DNA of 46,693 nucleotides from an uncultured Finegoldia sp. Lineage in GTDB: Bacteria > Bacillota > Clostridia > Tissierellales > Peptoniphilaceae. The first letter of the stretch is position 1. Each line of letters begins with the position of its first letter. The DNA lies in contig NZ_CAMXVC010000010.1 of NCBI RefSeq assembly GCF_947252345.1, positions 1 to 46,693 on the forward strand. The letters run 5' to 3'. The position numbers were made by a program, and so were the translations under genes. A model generated the notes under the pieces. The model saw only the letters and a list, made by a program, of their open reading frames with translations, had not been told where the DNA came from and did no database searches. Below are positions 9,653 to 17,338 of the stretch, in pieces.

Positions 9653-10194
9653 GAACTCTCCTCCAATTTTTTAACGGCATCTTTCAAAATGCCATGTTCT
9701 ATTTTCAAAACCTTCTTCGCTATCTCGTCTGGATTTTTGCAATCGGAAATATCCACAGTCCTCTGAAGTAAAATATCTCCATCGTCCAATTTTTCATTCA
9801 CGAAATGCACAGTAGCACCGCTGATTTTTTCCCCATTGGCAAAAACTTTTTCGTGAACGTGGATTCCATAACAGCCCTTGCCTCCGAATTTTGGAAGCAA
9901 TGATGGATGGATATTTACAATTGTAAACTCATTTATAATTCTCTTTGAAATTTTAGGCAAGAAACCTGCCAACACTATCAAATTTACGTTTTTTCTTTTT
10001 AAATAATCAATAATTTCTTCGTCGTTTGTGGACACAAAAGTATCCACGTTAAAATTCTTCGCAAATTCTAATCCCGCTGCGTTTTTGTTGCTCACAACGC
10101 AGACAATATCGCTTTTGAAATAATTTTCTCTTTTCGCATCCAACAATGCCTTCAAATTTGTACCCGTACCTGAAATAAATACCGCTATTTTCAT
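9640..10194 (-). CDS. purN: phosphoribosylglycinamide (GAR) formyltransferase
   Basis: A 184-residue 10-formyl-THF-dependent enzyme converting GAR to FGAR. The N-terminal phosphoribosyl-binding FISGTGTNLKALLDA is clear. The catalytic triad is visible as Asn94 and His96 in NIHPSLLPKFGG and Asp137/138 in KLDDGDILLQ. It is slightly short for the family, losing only C-terminal residues. It lies 7 bases after purF and overlaps purH. In related Clostridia purM usually sits between purF and purN; here purN follows purF directly. Confidence 0.95.
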   Translation of the reverse strand: MKIAVFISGTGTNLKALLDAKRENYFKSDIVCVVSNKNAAGLEFAKNFNVDTFVSTNDEEIIDYLKRKNVNLIVLAGFLPKISKRIINEFTIVNIHPSLLPKFGGKGCYGIHVHEKVFANGEKISGATVHFVNEKLDDGDILLQRTVDISDCKNPDEIAKKVLKIEHGILKDAVKKLEESSCER

Positions 10195-10201
10195 AATTCA
10201 C

Positions 10202-11548
10202 CTATATCAAAATCGGATCGACCGGATAATCTCCATCGAAGCACGCTTTGCAGAACTTGTCATTTTGGTCTTTGCTCGAATTAATCATTCCCTGCATCGA
10301 TATAAACGCCAAGCTGTCTGCCCCGATTTTTTCTCGGATGGCTTCGATATCCATATTCGCCGCAATCAAATGCTTTCTCGACGGCGTATCAATTCCATAA
10401 TAACAAGGAAATTTCACAGGTGGCGATGTGATTCTCATATGAACTTCGCTCGCTCCTGCTTCTCTTATTCTCTGAATCAAATTGGCACTCGTCGTCCCTC
10501 TCACGATTGAATCGTCAATGAGGACAATCCTCTTGCCCTTCAAAACGTGACGTAAAGGATTTAATTTTAATTTTACAGCCATCTCTCTTTCTTCCTGCGT
10601 CGGTTTGATGAAAGTTCTTCCCATATATCTGTTCTTGACCAATCCTTGTGCATAAGGAATGCCGGCTTTTTGCGAGTAACCAATCGCCGATGGAATGCCG
10701 GAATCTGGAACTGGAACTACCAAATCGACATCGCATGGGGATTCTTGTGACAAATACTCTCCGCATCTTCTTCTGAAATTGTACGCATTCGTTCCGTCAA
10801 GCGTCGCGTCTTCTCGTGCGAAATAAACATACTCGAAGAAACAATGACAAGTGTTTTTTTCATCAGAATACATCTGTGAATTTATTCCATTCTTGTCGAC
10901 TACGATAATTTCTCCCGGTTTTACATCTCTAATCGTGGAATCGCCGATGATTTCTATCGCTGCGTTTTCCGATGCAAACACAACATCTTCGTCATTAACT
11001 CCCATAACGAGTGGACGAATGCCCATCGGGTCACGAAATGCGACAAGCTTATCTTTCAAGCACAACACGATTGCATAAGCGCCTTTGATTAACTTCATAG
11101 TTTTTTTGATAGCCTCTACGATATCTCCTTTGTAATATCTCGCAATCAAAAACAAAATAACTTCGCTGTCAATCGCAGTTTGAAACATAACACCATCTTC
11201 TTCAAGTCTCGTCCTTAAAATTTGATGATTGATTAGATTTCCATTATGTGCCAAACTCATCTCAATCCCCTTCGCAAAGGCCATCAAAGGTTGCGTGTTG
11301 TAATCGTGAGAGCCCCCAGCTGTAGAATATCTGACATGGCCGATTCCAATTTTGCCGACAAGATTATTCAAATTTTCTTCCTTGATGACATCGATGACAA
11401 GACCCATACCTTTTTCTCTATGTAGATTCTCACCATTGCTGACGGTGATACCGCACGATTCCTGTCCACGGTGTTGCAAGGAGTTAAGTCCGAAGAATAA
11501 TTTTTTATTAACTTCGGACTTAGAATATATTCCTATAACTCCGCACAT
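10202..11548 (-). CDS. purF: amidophosphoribosyltransferase
   Basis: A 448-residue enzyme for the committed step, PRPP plus glutamine to phosphoribosylamine. The Ntn glutaminase nucleophile is Cys2, directly after the initiator Met (MCGVIGIYS), so there is no propeptide to remove. Glutaminase motifs include LQHRGQESCGI and GHVRYSTAG. The PRTase domain has the PRPP loop IVLIDDSIVRGTT and the flexible loop KNRYMGRTFIKPTQ. Cysteines in KNTCHCF, KFPCYYG and FCKACFDG match the Fe-S ligands of the Bacillus-type enzyme, so an oxygen-sensitive [4Fe-4S] form is likely. One base separates its ATG from the purC stop. Confidence 0.95.
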   Translation of the reverse strand: MCGVIGIYSKSEVNKKLFFGLNSLQHRGQESCGITVSNGENLHREKGMGLVIDVIKEENLNNLVGKIGIGHVRYSTAGGSHDYNTQPLMAFAKGIEMSLAHNGNLINHQILRTRLEEDGVMFQTAIDSEVILFLIARYYKGDIVEAIKKTMKLIKGAYAIVLCLKDKLVAFRDPMGIRPLVMGVNDEDVVFASENAAIEIIGDSTIRDVKPGEIIVVDKNGINSQMYSDEKNTCHCFFEYVYFAREDATLDGTNAYNFRRRCGEYLSQESPCDVDLVVPVPDSGIPSAIGYSQKAGIPYAQGLVKNRYMGRTFIKPTQEEREMAVKLKLNPLRHVLKGKRIVLIDDSIVRGTTSANLIQRIREAGASEVHMRITSPPVKFPCYYGIDTPSRKHLIAANMDIEAIREKIGADSLAFISMQGMINSSKDQNDKFCKACFDGDYPVDPILI

Positions 11549-11549
11549 C

Positions 11550-12248
11550 CTAGCCTCTCATTCTGTTGAGAACTTCTTTGTAACCTTCAGTCAAATCTCC
11601 CAAATCTCTTCTGAAAATATCCTTGTCTAATTTTTTGTTAGTGTCTTTATCCCACAATCTGCAAGTGTCAGGGCTTATTTCGTCAGCTAGTAAAATTTGT
11701 CCGTCATCAGTTTTTCCAAATTCTATTTTGAAATCAACTAATTTCAAATTTATTTTCAAGAAAAATTCCTTCAATAATTCGTTAATCTTCAAAGTTTCAT
11801 TTCTCAAATAGTCGTATTCGTCTTTTGTGATAAGTCCCAATGCGATTGCGTGGTCTTCGCACATCAATGGGTCACCCAAATCATCGTTTTTGTATGACAA
11901 TTCGAAAGTTGGTTGTTTTAAAACTCTTCCTTCTTCAACTGCGTATCTCTTCGCAAAAGAACCGGCAGTGATGTTTCTCACGATAACTTCAAGAGGCATA
12001 ATAGTAACTTTTTTAACTCTCATATCTGTTTTGTTGATTGTTTCGATGTAATGAGTTTTGATGCCGTTTTTTTCAAGCATTTCAAAAATCATAGTAGTAA
12101 TTGCCAAATTAAGTTCGCCCTTGCCTGCTATTGTAGCTTTTTTTTCTCCATTTCCTGCAGTTGCATCGTCCTTGTATCTGATGATATATTCATCAGCCTT
12201 TTCTGTTGAATAAACTTCCTTTGCCTTACCTTCGTATAATTTTTCCAT
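11550..12248 (-). CDS. purC: SAICAR synthetase
   Basis: A 232-residue ATP-dependent ligase joining CAIR and aspartate. N-terminal YEGKAKEVYST is the nucleotide-binding start of the family; PLEVIVRNITAGSFAKR and ADEISPDTCRLWD are the PurC signatures. Length matches short bacterial PurC proteins. It is the first gene of the purine operon and has a strong TAGGAGGG site. purE, which supplies CAIR and often precedes purC, is not here. Transcription enters through a 225-base leader with an intrinsic terminator. Confidence 0.95.
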   Translation of the reverse strand: MEKLYEGKAKEVYSTEKADEYIIRYKDDATAGNGEKKATIAGKGELNLAITTMIFEMLEKNGIKTHYIETINKTDMRVKKVTIMPLEVIVRNITAGSFAKRYAVEEGRVLKQPTFELSYKNDDLGDPLMCEDHAIALGLITKDEYDYLRNETLKINELLKEFFLKINLKLVDFKIEFGKTDDGQILLADEISPDTCRLWDKDTNKKLDKDIFRRDLGDLTEGYKEVLNRMRG

Positions 12249-12273
12249 AATACCCTCCTAAAATAAAAAAATA

Positions 12274-12296
12274 GAGAACTCCAGATAGAATTCTCC
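12274..12296 (-). terminator. leader terminator (attenuator) directly before purC
   Basis: On the minus strand GAGAATTC and GAGTTCTC form an 8-bp stem with one G-U pair and a 6-nt loop, plus a G-U closing pair, followed by TATTTTTTTA. The purC ribosome binding site follows at once. A terminator between promoter and first gene implies attenuation. TCCTA at 12326-12330 could pair with TAGGA at 12294-12298 as a weak competitor. Confidence 0.7.
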
Positions 12297-12451
12297 TAAT
12301 TTTTTTGACAAATATACACTTGTTGTAGGACGCAAAAACGGCATTTCAATTTGCCCCTCAATTTGTTGATAAGGCTCAAATCGTGATTAGTAAATCTCAA
12401 ATCAAAAATCTTTTTTTTGAAATTTATTAAATAATAATAAAAGCTCATCAT
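12296..12451 (-). CDS. candidate 51-residue leader ORF upstream of purC
   Basis: An open frame begins MMSFYYYLINFKKK and ends VYICQKN, with GGGGG four to five bases before its ATG as a possible ribosome site and an extended -10 promoter about 30 bases upstream. Its TAG stop (12296-12298) sits at the foot of the terminator stem. A ribosome at the stop would cover the 5' arm of the hairpin and could favour read-through into purC. No homologue is recognised. The frame may be chance in AT-rich DNA, although 51 codons without a stop is fairly long there. The leader also holds repeated GGGGCAAA and GATTTGAG words. No purine, PRPP or ZTP riboswitch consensus was recognised. Confidence 0.35.
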   Translation of the reverse strand: MMSFYYYLINFKKKIFDLRFTNHDLSLINKLRGKLKCRFCVLQQVYICQKN

Positions 12452-12480
12452 TTTGCCCCCACTAAAATAATTTACAATAT

Positions 12481-12489
12481 ATTATATCA
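12481..12489 (-). promoter_or_regulatory. extended -10 promoter of the purine operon
   Basis: On the minus strand TGATATAAT is a perfect extended -10. The -35 is poor (GTGCAA at 17-base spacing), which fits a promoter relying on the TG element. Transcription should start near 12474, giving a leader of about 225 bases. The 356-base gap 12249-12604 is filled by this promoter, the leader, and the dipeptidase terminator. Confidence 0.7.
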
Positions 12490-12570
12490 CAGGCAATTGT
12501 AATTTGCACTATGATTTTTAAAAAACAAAAATATTTTTCAAATCGATTTTGTTCCAAATTTAAACATCAA

Positions 12571-12600
12571 AAAACGGATTTGATTGCTCAAATCCGTTTT
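12571..12600 (-). terminator. terminator of the C69 dipeptidase gene
   Basis: A perfect 13-bp stem (AAAACGGATTTGA with TCAAATCCGTTTT) around a 4-nt loop, followed on the minus strand by T's. It lies 4 bases after the dipeptidase stop codon. Confidence 0.85.
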
Positions 12601-12604
12601 CATA

Positions 12605-14071
12605 TTAATTGTCACTTCTTGCGAATCCGTTTTTCATTTCCAAACTTGCTTGGAACAATACGTCGTGAAGCAATTTGTCTGTTTTTTCTTTCAAGAAATC
12701 TGCCATTTCTTGGTTTGCTTTTGCAAGTAATTCGTGAGCGTTAGCTGAATTTTTGGCAAATTCTGCGTCGTATTTGTTGATAATCTCGTTGGATTTAGAT
12801 TGAACGCAGTCTTGATATCTTTCGATGAAGATTGCTGTTTTGTTGAAATGTGCATCGCAAAGTGCTGCTATGATTCTGTTAGCCCAGTAGAAGTTTTCTG
12901 ATGTAGCCTTTACTACTTGGTCACCTACATAGCTTGGAGTTGTTTCTACGTTTGCATAAAAGGCAACTGCTGCGTTGAATGCGTTGCTTCCAAATGATAG
13001 CCATTGAATTGCTCTGATTTCTTCCGGAGCGTAAGGTCTGATTTGTGTGAAATGTGTTACATTGTCACGGCTAATTCCAAGTGGACGATACATTCCGCGA
13101 TAATTTGGGTCGCCGTGTTTTGCGTAACAATCGTAAGGTGTTCCTTCGTAGTGGCTGGACAATATTGTCTTCATATCTTCGATTGTGATTTTTCTTTCTG
13201 GAACCATTGCCCATGGCAAATCGTCAGATTCCGGTGTGAACTCAGCGTCGATTCCATCCCAGATCAATGAGTTAGGATTGAAATATCTAAGCATAATCCA
13301 CGCTCTTGGTGTGTTGTATGTGTGGTCAGAGTGGTCGTGTGAACCGTAAGCCAATCTTGGATTTACAAAATCTTCTTGGTCTAAGAATAGGTGGTGTTTT
13401 TCTGACCATTCTTTCAAATCTTTTGAGCACATAAATTCTTTTTGTTCGCCGTAAGCATCTTCAAAATCAAAATAATCTATTCCCAATTGGTTTGGCATTA
13501 CAACGTATGCGTCATCTGGAATTTTTCTCGCCATCCAATGATGTCCGCCGATTGTTTCCAACCACCAAATTTCATTTACATCTTGAAATGCGATTCCGTT
13601 TGACTCGTAAGTTCCGTGTTCTTCCAATAATTTTCCCAATCTCTCAACGCCTTCGCGTGCAGAATTGATGTAAGGTAGAACGACTGTTACAAAGTCTTCT
13701 TCGCCAAGTCCACCGTGTTTTTCTTCTTTTGTTGGGTATTGAACAAGTGGGTCTGCCCCTTGAACTCTGGCGTTTGTTGTTATTGTTTCAGTCGCACTCA
13801 TCGAAATATTTTTTTCGTTGACTCCTGAAGCTGCCCAATCTCCTTCTGACTTGTCAGAGTTAGGAAGTGCTGTATATCTCATAGGATTGTCAGGCAATTT
13901 TACTTTGCATCCCGACAAAACCGATTCATAATCTCTTGGTTGTTCTTCTGGCTTTACAACGATAAATCTCTTCGCTGTAAAAATTCCTGATGGAGAATCT
14001 TCGCTTCTCGAAATTATTGTAGAGCCATCGAAACTCGCATCTTTACCGACTAATAATGTAGTACATGCCAT
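12605..14071 (-). CDS. C69-family dipeptidase (PepD/PepDA type)
   Basis: A 488-residue Ntn-hydrolase of peptidase family C69. It opens with MACTTLLVGKDASFDGST, in which Cys3 is the predicted nucleophile exposed by removal of the first residues, as in Lactobacillus PepDA. No signal peptide is seen, so it is probably cytoplasmic and hydrolyses a broad range of dipeptides. Further family motifs include RSEDSPSG, NEKNISMSATET, VNEIWWLETIGGHHW and the C-terminal SFGSNAFNAAVAFYANV. Length agrees with the family (about 470-490). It is monocistronic with a strong GGAGGAATAAAGT start region, its own promoter (-10 at 14120) and terminator. The physiological substrates are unknown; peptide fermentation in anaerobic cocci would use such enzymes. 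Confidence 0.88.
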   Translation of the reverse strand: MACTTLLVGKDASFDGSTIISRSEDSPSGIFTAKRFIVVKPEEQPRDYESVLSGCKVKLPDNPMRYTALPNSDKSEGDWAASGVNEKNISMSATETITTNARVQGADPLVQYPTKEEKHGGLGEEDFVTVVLPYINSAREGVERLGKLLEEHGTYESNGIAFQDVNEIWWLETIGGHHWMARKIPDDAYVVMPNQLGIDYFDFEDAYGEQKEFMCSKDLKEWSEKHHLFLDQEDFVNPRLAYGSHDHSDHTYNTPRAWIMLRYFNPNSLIWDGIDAEFTPESDDLPWAMVPERKITIEDMKTILSSHYEGTPYDCYAKHGDPNYRGMYRPLGISRDNVTHFTQIRPYAPEEIRAIQWLSFGSNAFNAAVAFYANVETTPSYVGDQVVKATSENFYWANRIIAALCDAHFNKTAIFIERYQDCVQSKSNEIINKYDAEFAKNSANAHELLAKANQEMADFLKEKTDKLLHDVLFQASLEMKNGFARSDN

Positions 14072-14119
14072 ACTTTATTCCTCCTTTTTATTTGGGATAC
14101 TTGTGTAATATCCAATATC

Positions 14120-14125
14120 ATTATA
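14120..14125 (-). promoter_or_regulatory. -10 element for the C69 dipeptidase gene
   Basis: TATAAT on the minus strand about 50 bases upstream of the start codon. Candidate -35 hexamers (GTGTTA at 17 bases, TTGTGT at 19) are weak. Confidence 0.5.
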
Positions 14126-14173
14126 CCCCTTTTTTATGAGCTTAACACAATTTAATTTTATTTATTTTCGAAA

Positions 14174-14197
14174 AACTCCCCATATAAATGGAGAGTT
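14174..14197 (-). terminator. terminator of the AbrB-like gene
   Basis: On the minus strand AACTCTCCAT and ATGGGGAGTT pair over 10 bp with one G-U, 4-nt loop, followed by TTTTTCG. Confidence 0.75.
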
Positions 14198-14206
14198 CGC
14201 CGTTAA

Positions 14207-14413
14207 TTATTCCTCACGAAGTGCATTTATCGTGTCATCTGTCAACACTTTCAGTTTTTCAACGTAATTTGCGTCGTGATTTTTTTTTGGTATTAAAATT
14301 ATTCTGTCATTTTCAAAAACACATTCAAACTTATCATTTGGTTTCAAATCGTATTTTCTCATAATTATATCGGGGATTATTATTTTGTTTTCATTTTCTA
14401 TTTTAAAATTCAT
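14207..14413 (-). CDS. AbrB/SpoVT-like swapped-hairpin DNA-binding protein
   Basis: A 68-residue protein. The ATG at 14411-14413 follows GAAGGGCGAG; a longer reading from an upstream TTG has no ribosome site of its own. Residues 1-45 (MNFKIENENKIIIPDIIMR, then DLKPNDKFECVFENDRIILI) match the SpoVT-AbrB beta-hairpin domain that dimerises to bind DNA. The remaining 20 residues are a charged helix (KVLTDDTINALREE) like the tails of MazE/VapB antitoxins. No toxin gene is adjacent on either side, so it may be an orphan antitoxin or a small regulator. It is separated from the zinc operon by about 70 bases. Confidence 0.65.
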   Translation of the reverse strand: MNFKIENENKIIIPDIIMRKYDLKPNDKFECVFENDRIILIPKKNHDANYVEKLKVLTDDTINALREE

Positions 14414-14484
14414 AAATCTCGCCCTTCTCAATCAAATATTATGCAAAATCATTGTAACAAAAATTTATGAAATTTTAAAGTCTT

Positions 14485-15294
14485 CTAAGATTTTCTGACT
14501 GTTTGTTTTTTAATTTTTGAGTAAATAACGAATACTATCATTCCGATTACTGCGTTTACAACAATCGCTCCACCAGGTTTTATATCGAATTGATATGATT
14601 GAACTATTCCCAACATCATATACAAAATTCCCAAAATTATCGTGATGATGTATGTTTTTTTGTAGCTTTTTGCAATTATCAAAGATGTCGCAACGGGTAG
14701 AACGATAAGCGATGTCACCATCAACGCTCCGACTATTTTAACCGCAAGTGCGATTGTGATTGCCGACAAAAATGTAAACACCGCATTGATTCTCTCGACT
14801 TTTACTCCCGCAAGTCGTGCAATGTTTTTGTCGATTGATATCGCGAGAAGCCCCGAATATTGTGTGATCGATACTAAAAGTATTAGAACAAAAATCACCG
14901 AAATATTTAGCACATCCATATTTGTGACGGAGGAAATACTTCCGAAGAGATACGATTCAAACGAATTTCCGCCCGGTGCGAAATCCGACAATATCGCAGC
15001 GATGCCAAGTCCTGTACTCATTATTACAGCCGTCGCCATATCTCCGTATTGCGGGAATTTTTTTCTTATCAGCTCTATCAAAAACGCCGCTATCACGCAC
15101 ACAATTGCAGAGCCAATCAACGGGTCAAATCCCAGTATAAGTCCAAGGCCTACCCCACTCAAAGCCGTGTGTGAAAGTGCATCTCCAATCATCGAAGTTT
15201 TACGATTGACCATTATTATCCCAATCATCGGTATCATAATTGCCAACAAAAATCCTGCCACCAATGCCTTTCTCATAAATGCAAATTCTAGCAT
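14485..15294 (-). CDS. znuB: zinc/manganese ABC transporter permease
   Basis: A 269-residue ABC-3 family membrane protein with about seven to eight hydrophobic helices. Conserved segments include MIPMIGIIMVNRKTSMIGDA near the N-terminus, LSHTALSGVGLG and the C-terminal VGALMVTSLIVLPVATS, typical of ZnuB/AdcB/MntB permeases. It is the last gene of the operon and overlaps the ATPase gene by 7 bases. Zinc rather than manganese is favoured by the ZinT-like first gene. No convincing GC-rich terminator follows; only an AT hairpin was seen. Confidence 0.9.
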   Translation of the reverse strand: MLEFAFMRKALVAGFLLAIMIPMIGIIMVNRKTSMIGDALSHTALSGVGLGLILGFDPLIGSAIVCVIAAFLIELIRKKFPQYGDMATAVIMSTGLGIAAILSDFAPGGNSFESYLFGSISSVTNMDVLNISVIFVLILLVSITQYSGLLAISIDKNIARLAGVKVERINAVFTFLSAITIALAVKIVGALMVTSLIVLPVATSLIIAKSYKKTYIITIILGILYMMLGIVQSYQFDIKPGGAIVVNAVIGMIVFVIYSKIKKQTVRKS

Positions 15295-15959
15295 TTTGTA
15301 AGCCTCCCTTCTATCATTTCGTATTGTGTTCTGTCGATATTCATCGCTTCAATCTCTTTGATTTCATGAGTAACCATCACCACTGTGATGTTTTTTTCTT
15401 TGTTCAATTTGACAATTGTCTTGATAAATTTTTCTTTGTTTTCCTTGTCAACTCCGGCTGTTGGTTCGTCCAATATCAAAATTTTAGGCTCGTTAATCAT
15501 CGCTCTCGCAATCATCGCTCTTTGTTGCAAACCTCCCGACAATTCATTGACAGGGCGATTGATGTATTCTTCCATTCCCAAATCTCGCATTATTTTTCTA
15601 GCTTTGTCGTAGTGAATTTTGCGAGGGATTTTTACAAATCCAAAATCCTCATACAAATTGAGAGTCACAAGTTCCAAGCAAGTTATTGGAAATGCAATTT
15701 TGTTGACAATATTTATTTGTGGCACATATCCAATATCTCTGTAACTTTTGTAGTCTTTTATGTTTTTGTCGAGAAGCTTAATTTCTCCATCGTTTGTTTT
15801 CAATTCTCCCAACATCAATTTTAGAAGAGTGGATTTCCCACTGCCATTTCCTCCCAAAATCAAAACCATTTCTCCGTATTTGATATCCAAGTTCAAATCC
15901 TTCAACACCAAATCCTCATTGTAGCCGAAGTTGAGGTTATTTATTGTAACTGCGTTCAT
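15288..15959 (-). CDS. znuC: zinc ABC transporter ATPase
   Basis: A 223-residue ABC ATPase. Walker A GGNGSGKSTLLK, Q-loop GYVPQI, signature LSGGLQQRAMIARA, Walker B ILILDEPTAGVD and the H-loop VTHE are all present. Length fits the ZnuC/MntB class. The ATG directly abuts the znuA stop (TAA then ATG with no gap) and the end overlaps znuB, so the three subunits are co-translated. Confidence 0.9.
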   Translation of the reverse strand: MNAVTINNLNFGYNEDLVLKDLNLDIKYGEMVLILGGNGSGKSTLLKLMLGELKTNDGEIKLLDKNIKDYKSYRDIGYVPQINIVNKIAFPITCLELVTLNLYEDFGFVKIPRKIHYDKARKIMRDLGMEEYINRPVNELSGGLQQRAMIARAMINEPKILILDEPTAGVDKENKEKFIKTIVKLNKEKNITVVMVTHEIKEIEAMNIDRTQYEMIEGRLTKC

Positions 15960-17273
15960 TTACACACCTTTCTTCTTCATAGACTCATATAAATTTTTCA
16001 AATTCATTTCAATTAGTTCCATATATCCTTGGTGTTTGTCCGATTGCTCTTTTGTGACAAATTCCATCGAAGCCAACGGCTTTATCTGTCCTCCCAATTC
16101 TTCCGCCAAAGTCTTGGCTTCACGAGGTGGCTTTCCATATTCGTAAAAAACCGTGTCGATGTGTTTTGTCTTTGCAAAATCCACCGCTTTTCTAATCGTT
16201 TTAAGACTCGGACTTTCCATACTAGTCAGTCCCTCAAGTGGATATTGAGTAAGCCCAAAATCCCTGGCTATATATGCGTAAGCGTAATGTGTTACCAAAA
16301 AGCTTTTGTCTTCTAATTTGCTGAATTTTTCTTTGTATTGTGCGTCGAGGTCTGTCAATTTGTCGACGTATTTCAATTTGTTTTTGTGGTATAATTTTTT
16401 GTTTTCAGGATATTTTGCAATCAACTTGTCTTGGATTGCGTTCAAATATCTCTTAGCATTGACAACCGATAACCAAGAGTGTGGGTCGTATGTTATCTTG
16501 TCAAAACCTGATGATGAACCTTCCATCACCGATTTTAATTTGCCCTCATCTTCAAGCAATTTTCCGTTCGTATCTTGTAAATAATATGGAAGCAAATCTT
16601 CGCTTATTCTGTCGCTGACGAAAATCCACTTGCCATCGTCTTTGATGTTGTAGAAAACCTCTCCGGATTCATGTCCCATCTCGATTCCGTAAACTTTTCC
16701 TTCTTCCACATCAAAAGTGTTTTTTTGGTGAACTATCTCACCTTTTTGATTCATAATTTGCTTAGCCTTATTGACTAATGTTTTCGTGTCCTCGCCGTTA
16801 TCTTTAAAAAACGCAACTCTCATTATATCTTCGTGCGTGTGTCCGAAATCAATTTTTCTCTTTCCTTTTGTCAAATCAAGCCTTGCCATATATTGGAAGT
16901 CTCCTCTAGCGGCTGCTCCCTTGTATGTTATAAGCTCGATTGAATCTGATAATTTTAAAATTTCCAAGTTGGGCAAATTCTCGTGAACTTTGTCCACCCA
17001 GTGCTCCATATTAGCTCCGTTTACAACCAACAAATCGGCGTCCGCTAATTTTTTCATATCCTTAGCTGAAGGCTCCCACAAATGTGGCTCCTTGTCGACG
17101 GGCATAAAAGTTTCAACGTCGCAAGTGTCTCCCGCTATCATCTTGACCATTTCATGCACCGGGAAAAACGAAGTGTAGATAACAGGTTTGCCGGAAGAAT
17201 TTTTATTTTTCGAGCAACTTGCAAACAAAATCATACAAAAGACTAACAATAAACTCAGAAGTCTTTTTTTCAT
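15960..17273 (-). CDS. znuA: zinc-binding lipoprotein (ZnuA/AdcA type) with a large internal insert
   Basis: A 437-residue cluster A-1 solute-binding lipoprotein. Signal peptide 1-19 with lipobox LFASC (Cys20). The zinc-binding residues are recognisable: His in KEPHLWEPS, His in YDPHSWLS, His in LVTHYAYAYIA and an acidic residue in the C-lobe. ZnuA proteins usually have a short His-rich loop between the first two histidines. Here about 140 residues (roughly 118-258) are inserted, with their own GHTHED and GHESGE motifs, folded-looking and not merely His-rich. The insert does not look like the ZinT domain that AdcA carries at its C-terminus. The gene follows zinT by 65 bases and abuts znuC. 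Confidence 0.9.
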   Translation of the reverse strand: MKKRLLSLLLVFCMILFASCSKNKNSSGKPVIYTSFFPVHEMVKMIAGDTCDVETFMPVDKEPHLWEPSAKDMKKLADADLLVVNGANMEHWVDKVHENLPNLEILKLSDSIELITYKGAAARGDFQYMARLDLTKGKRKIDFGHTHEDIMRVAFFKDNGEDTKTLVNKAKQIMNQKGEIVHQKNTFDVEEGKVYGIEMGHESGEVFYNIKDDGKWIFVSDRISEDLLPYYLQDTNGKLLEDEGKLKSVMEGSSSGFDKITYDPHSWLSVVNAKRYLNAIQDKLIAKYPENKKLYHKNKLKYVDKLTDLDAQYKEKFSKLEDKSFLVTHYAYAYIARDFGLTQYPLEGLTSMESPSLKTIRKAVDFAKTKHIDTVFYEYGKPPREAKTLAEELGGQIKPLASMEFVTKEQSDKHQGYMELIEMNLKNLYESMKKKGV

Positions 17274-17297
17274 TTAACATCTCCTTTTCCACAACAA

Positions 17298-17320
17298 AAG
17301 GGCAGAAAACCCCTGCCCTT
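17298..17320 (-). terminator. intra-operon hairpin between zinT and znuA
   Basis: AAGGGCAG pairs with CTGCCCTT around a 7-nt loop. On the minus strand it is followed only by TTGTTGTGG, a poor T-tract, so it may be a partial terminator or an mRNA processing/stability element that sets zinT above the transporter genes. Confidence 0.5.
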
Positions 17321-17338
17321 CGTCATTTTTATTTAACC

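Noticed and set aside
12296..12480. Known purine, PRPP (ykkC-type) or ZTP riboswitch before purC
   Set aside because: None of the core conserved words of these classes could be found in the leader, although a covariance search was not possible here.
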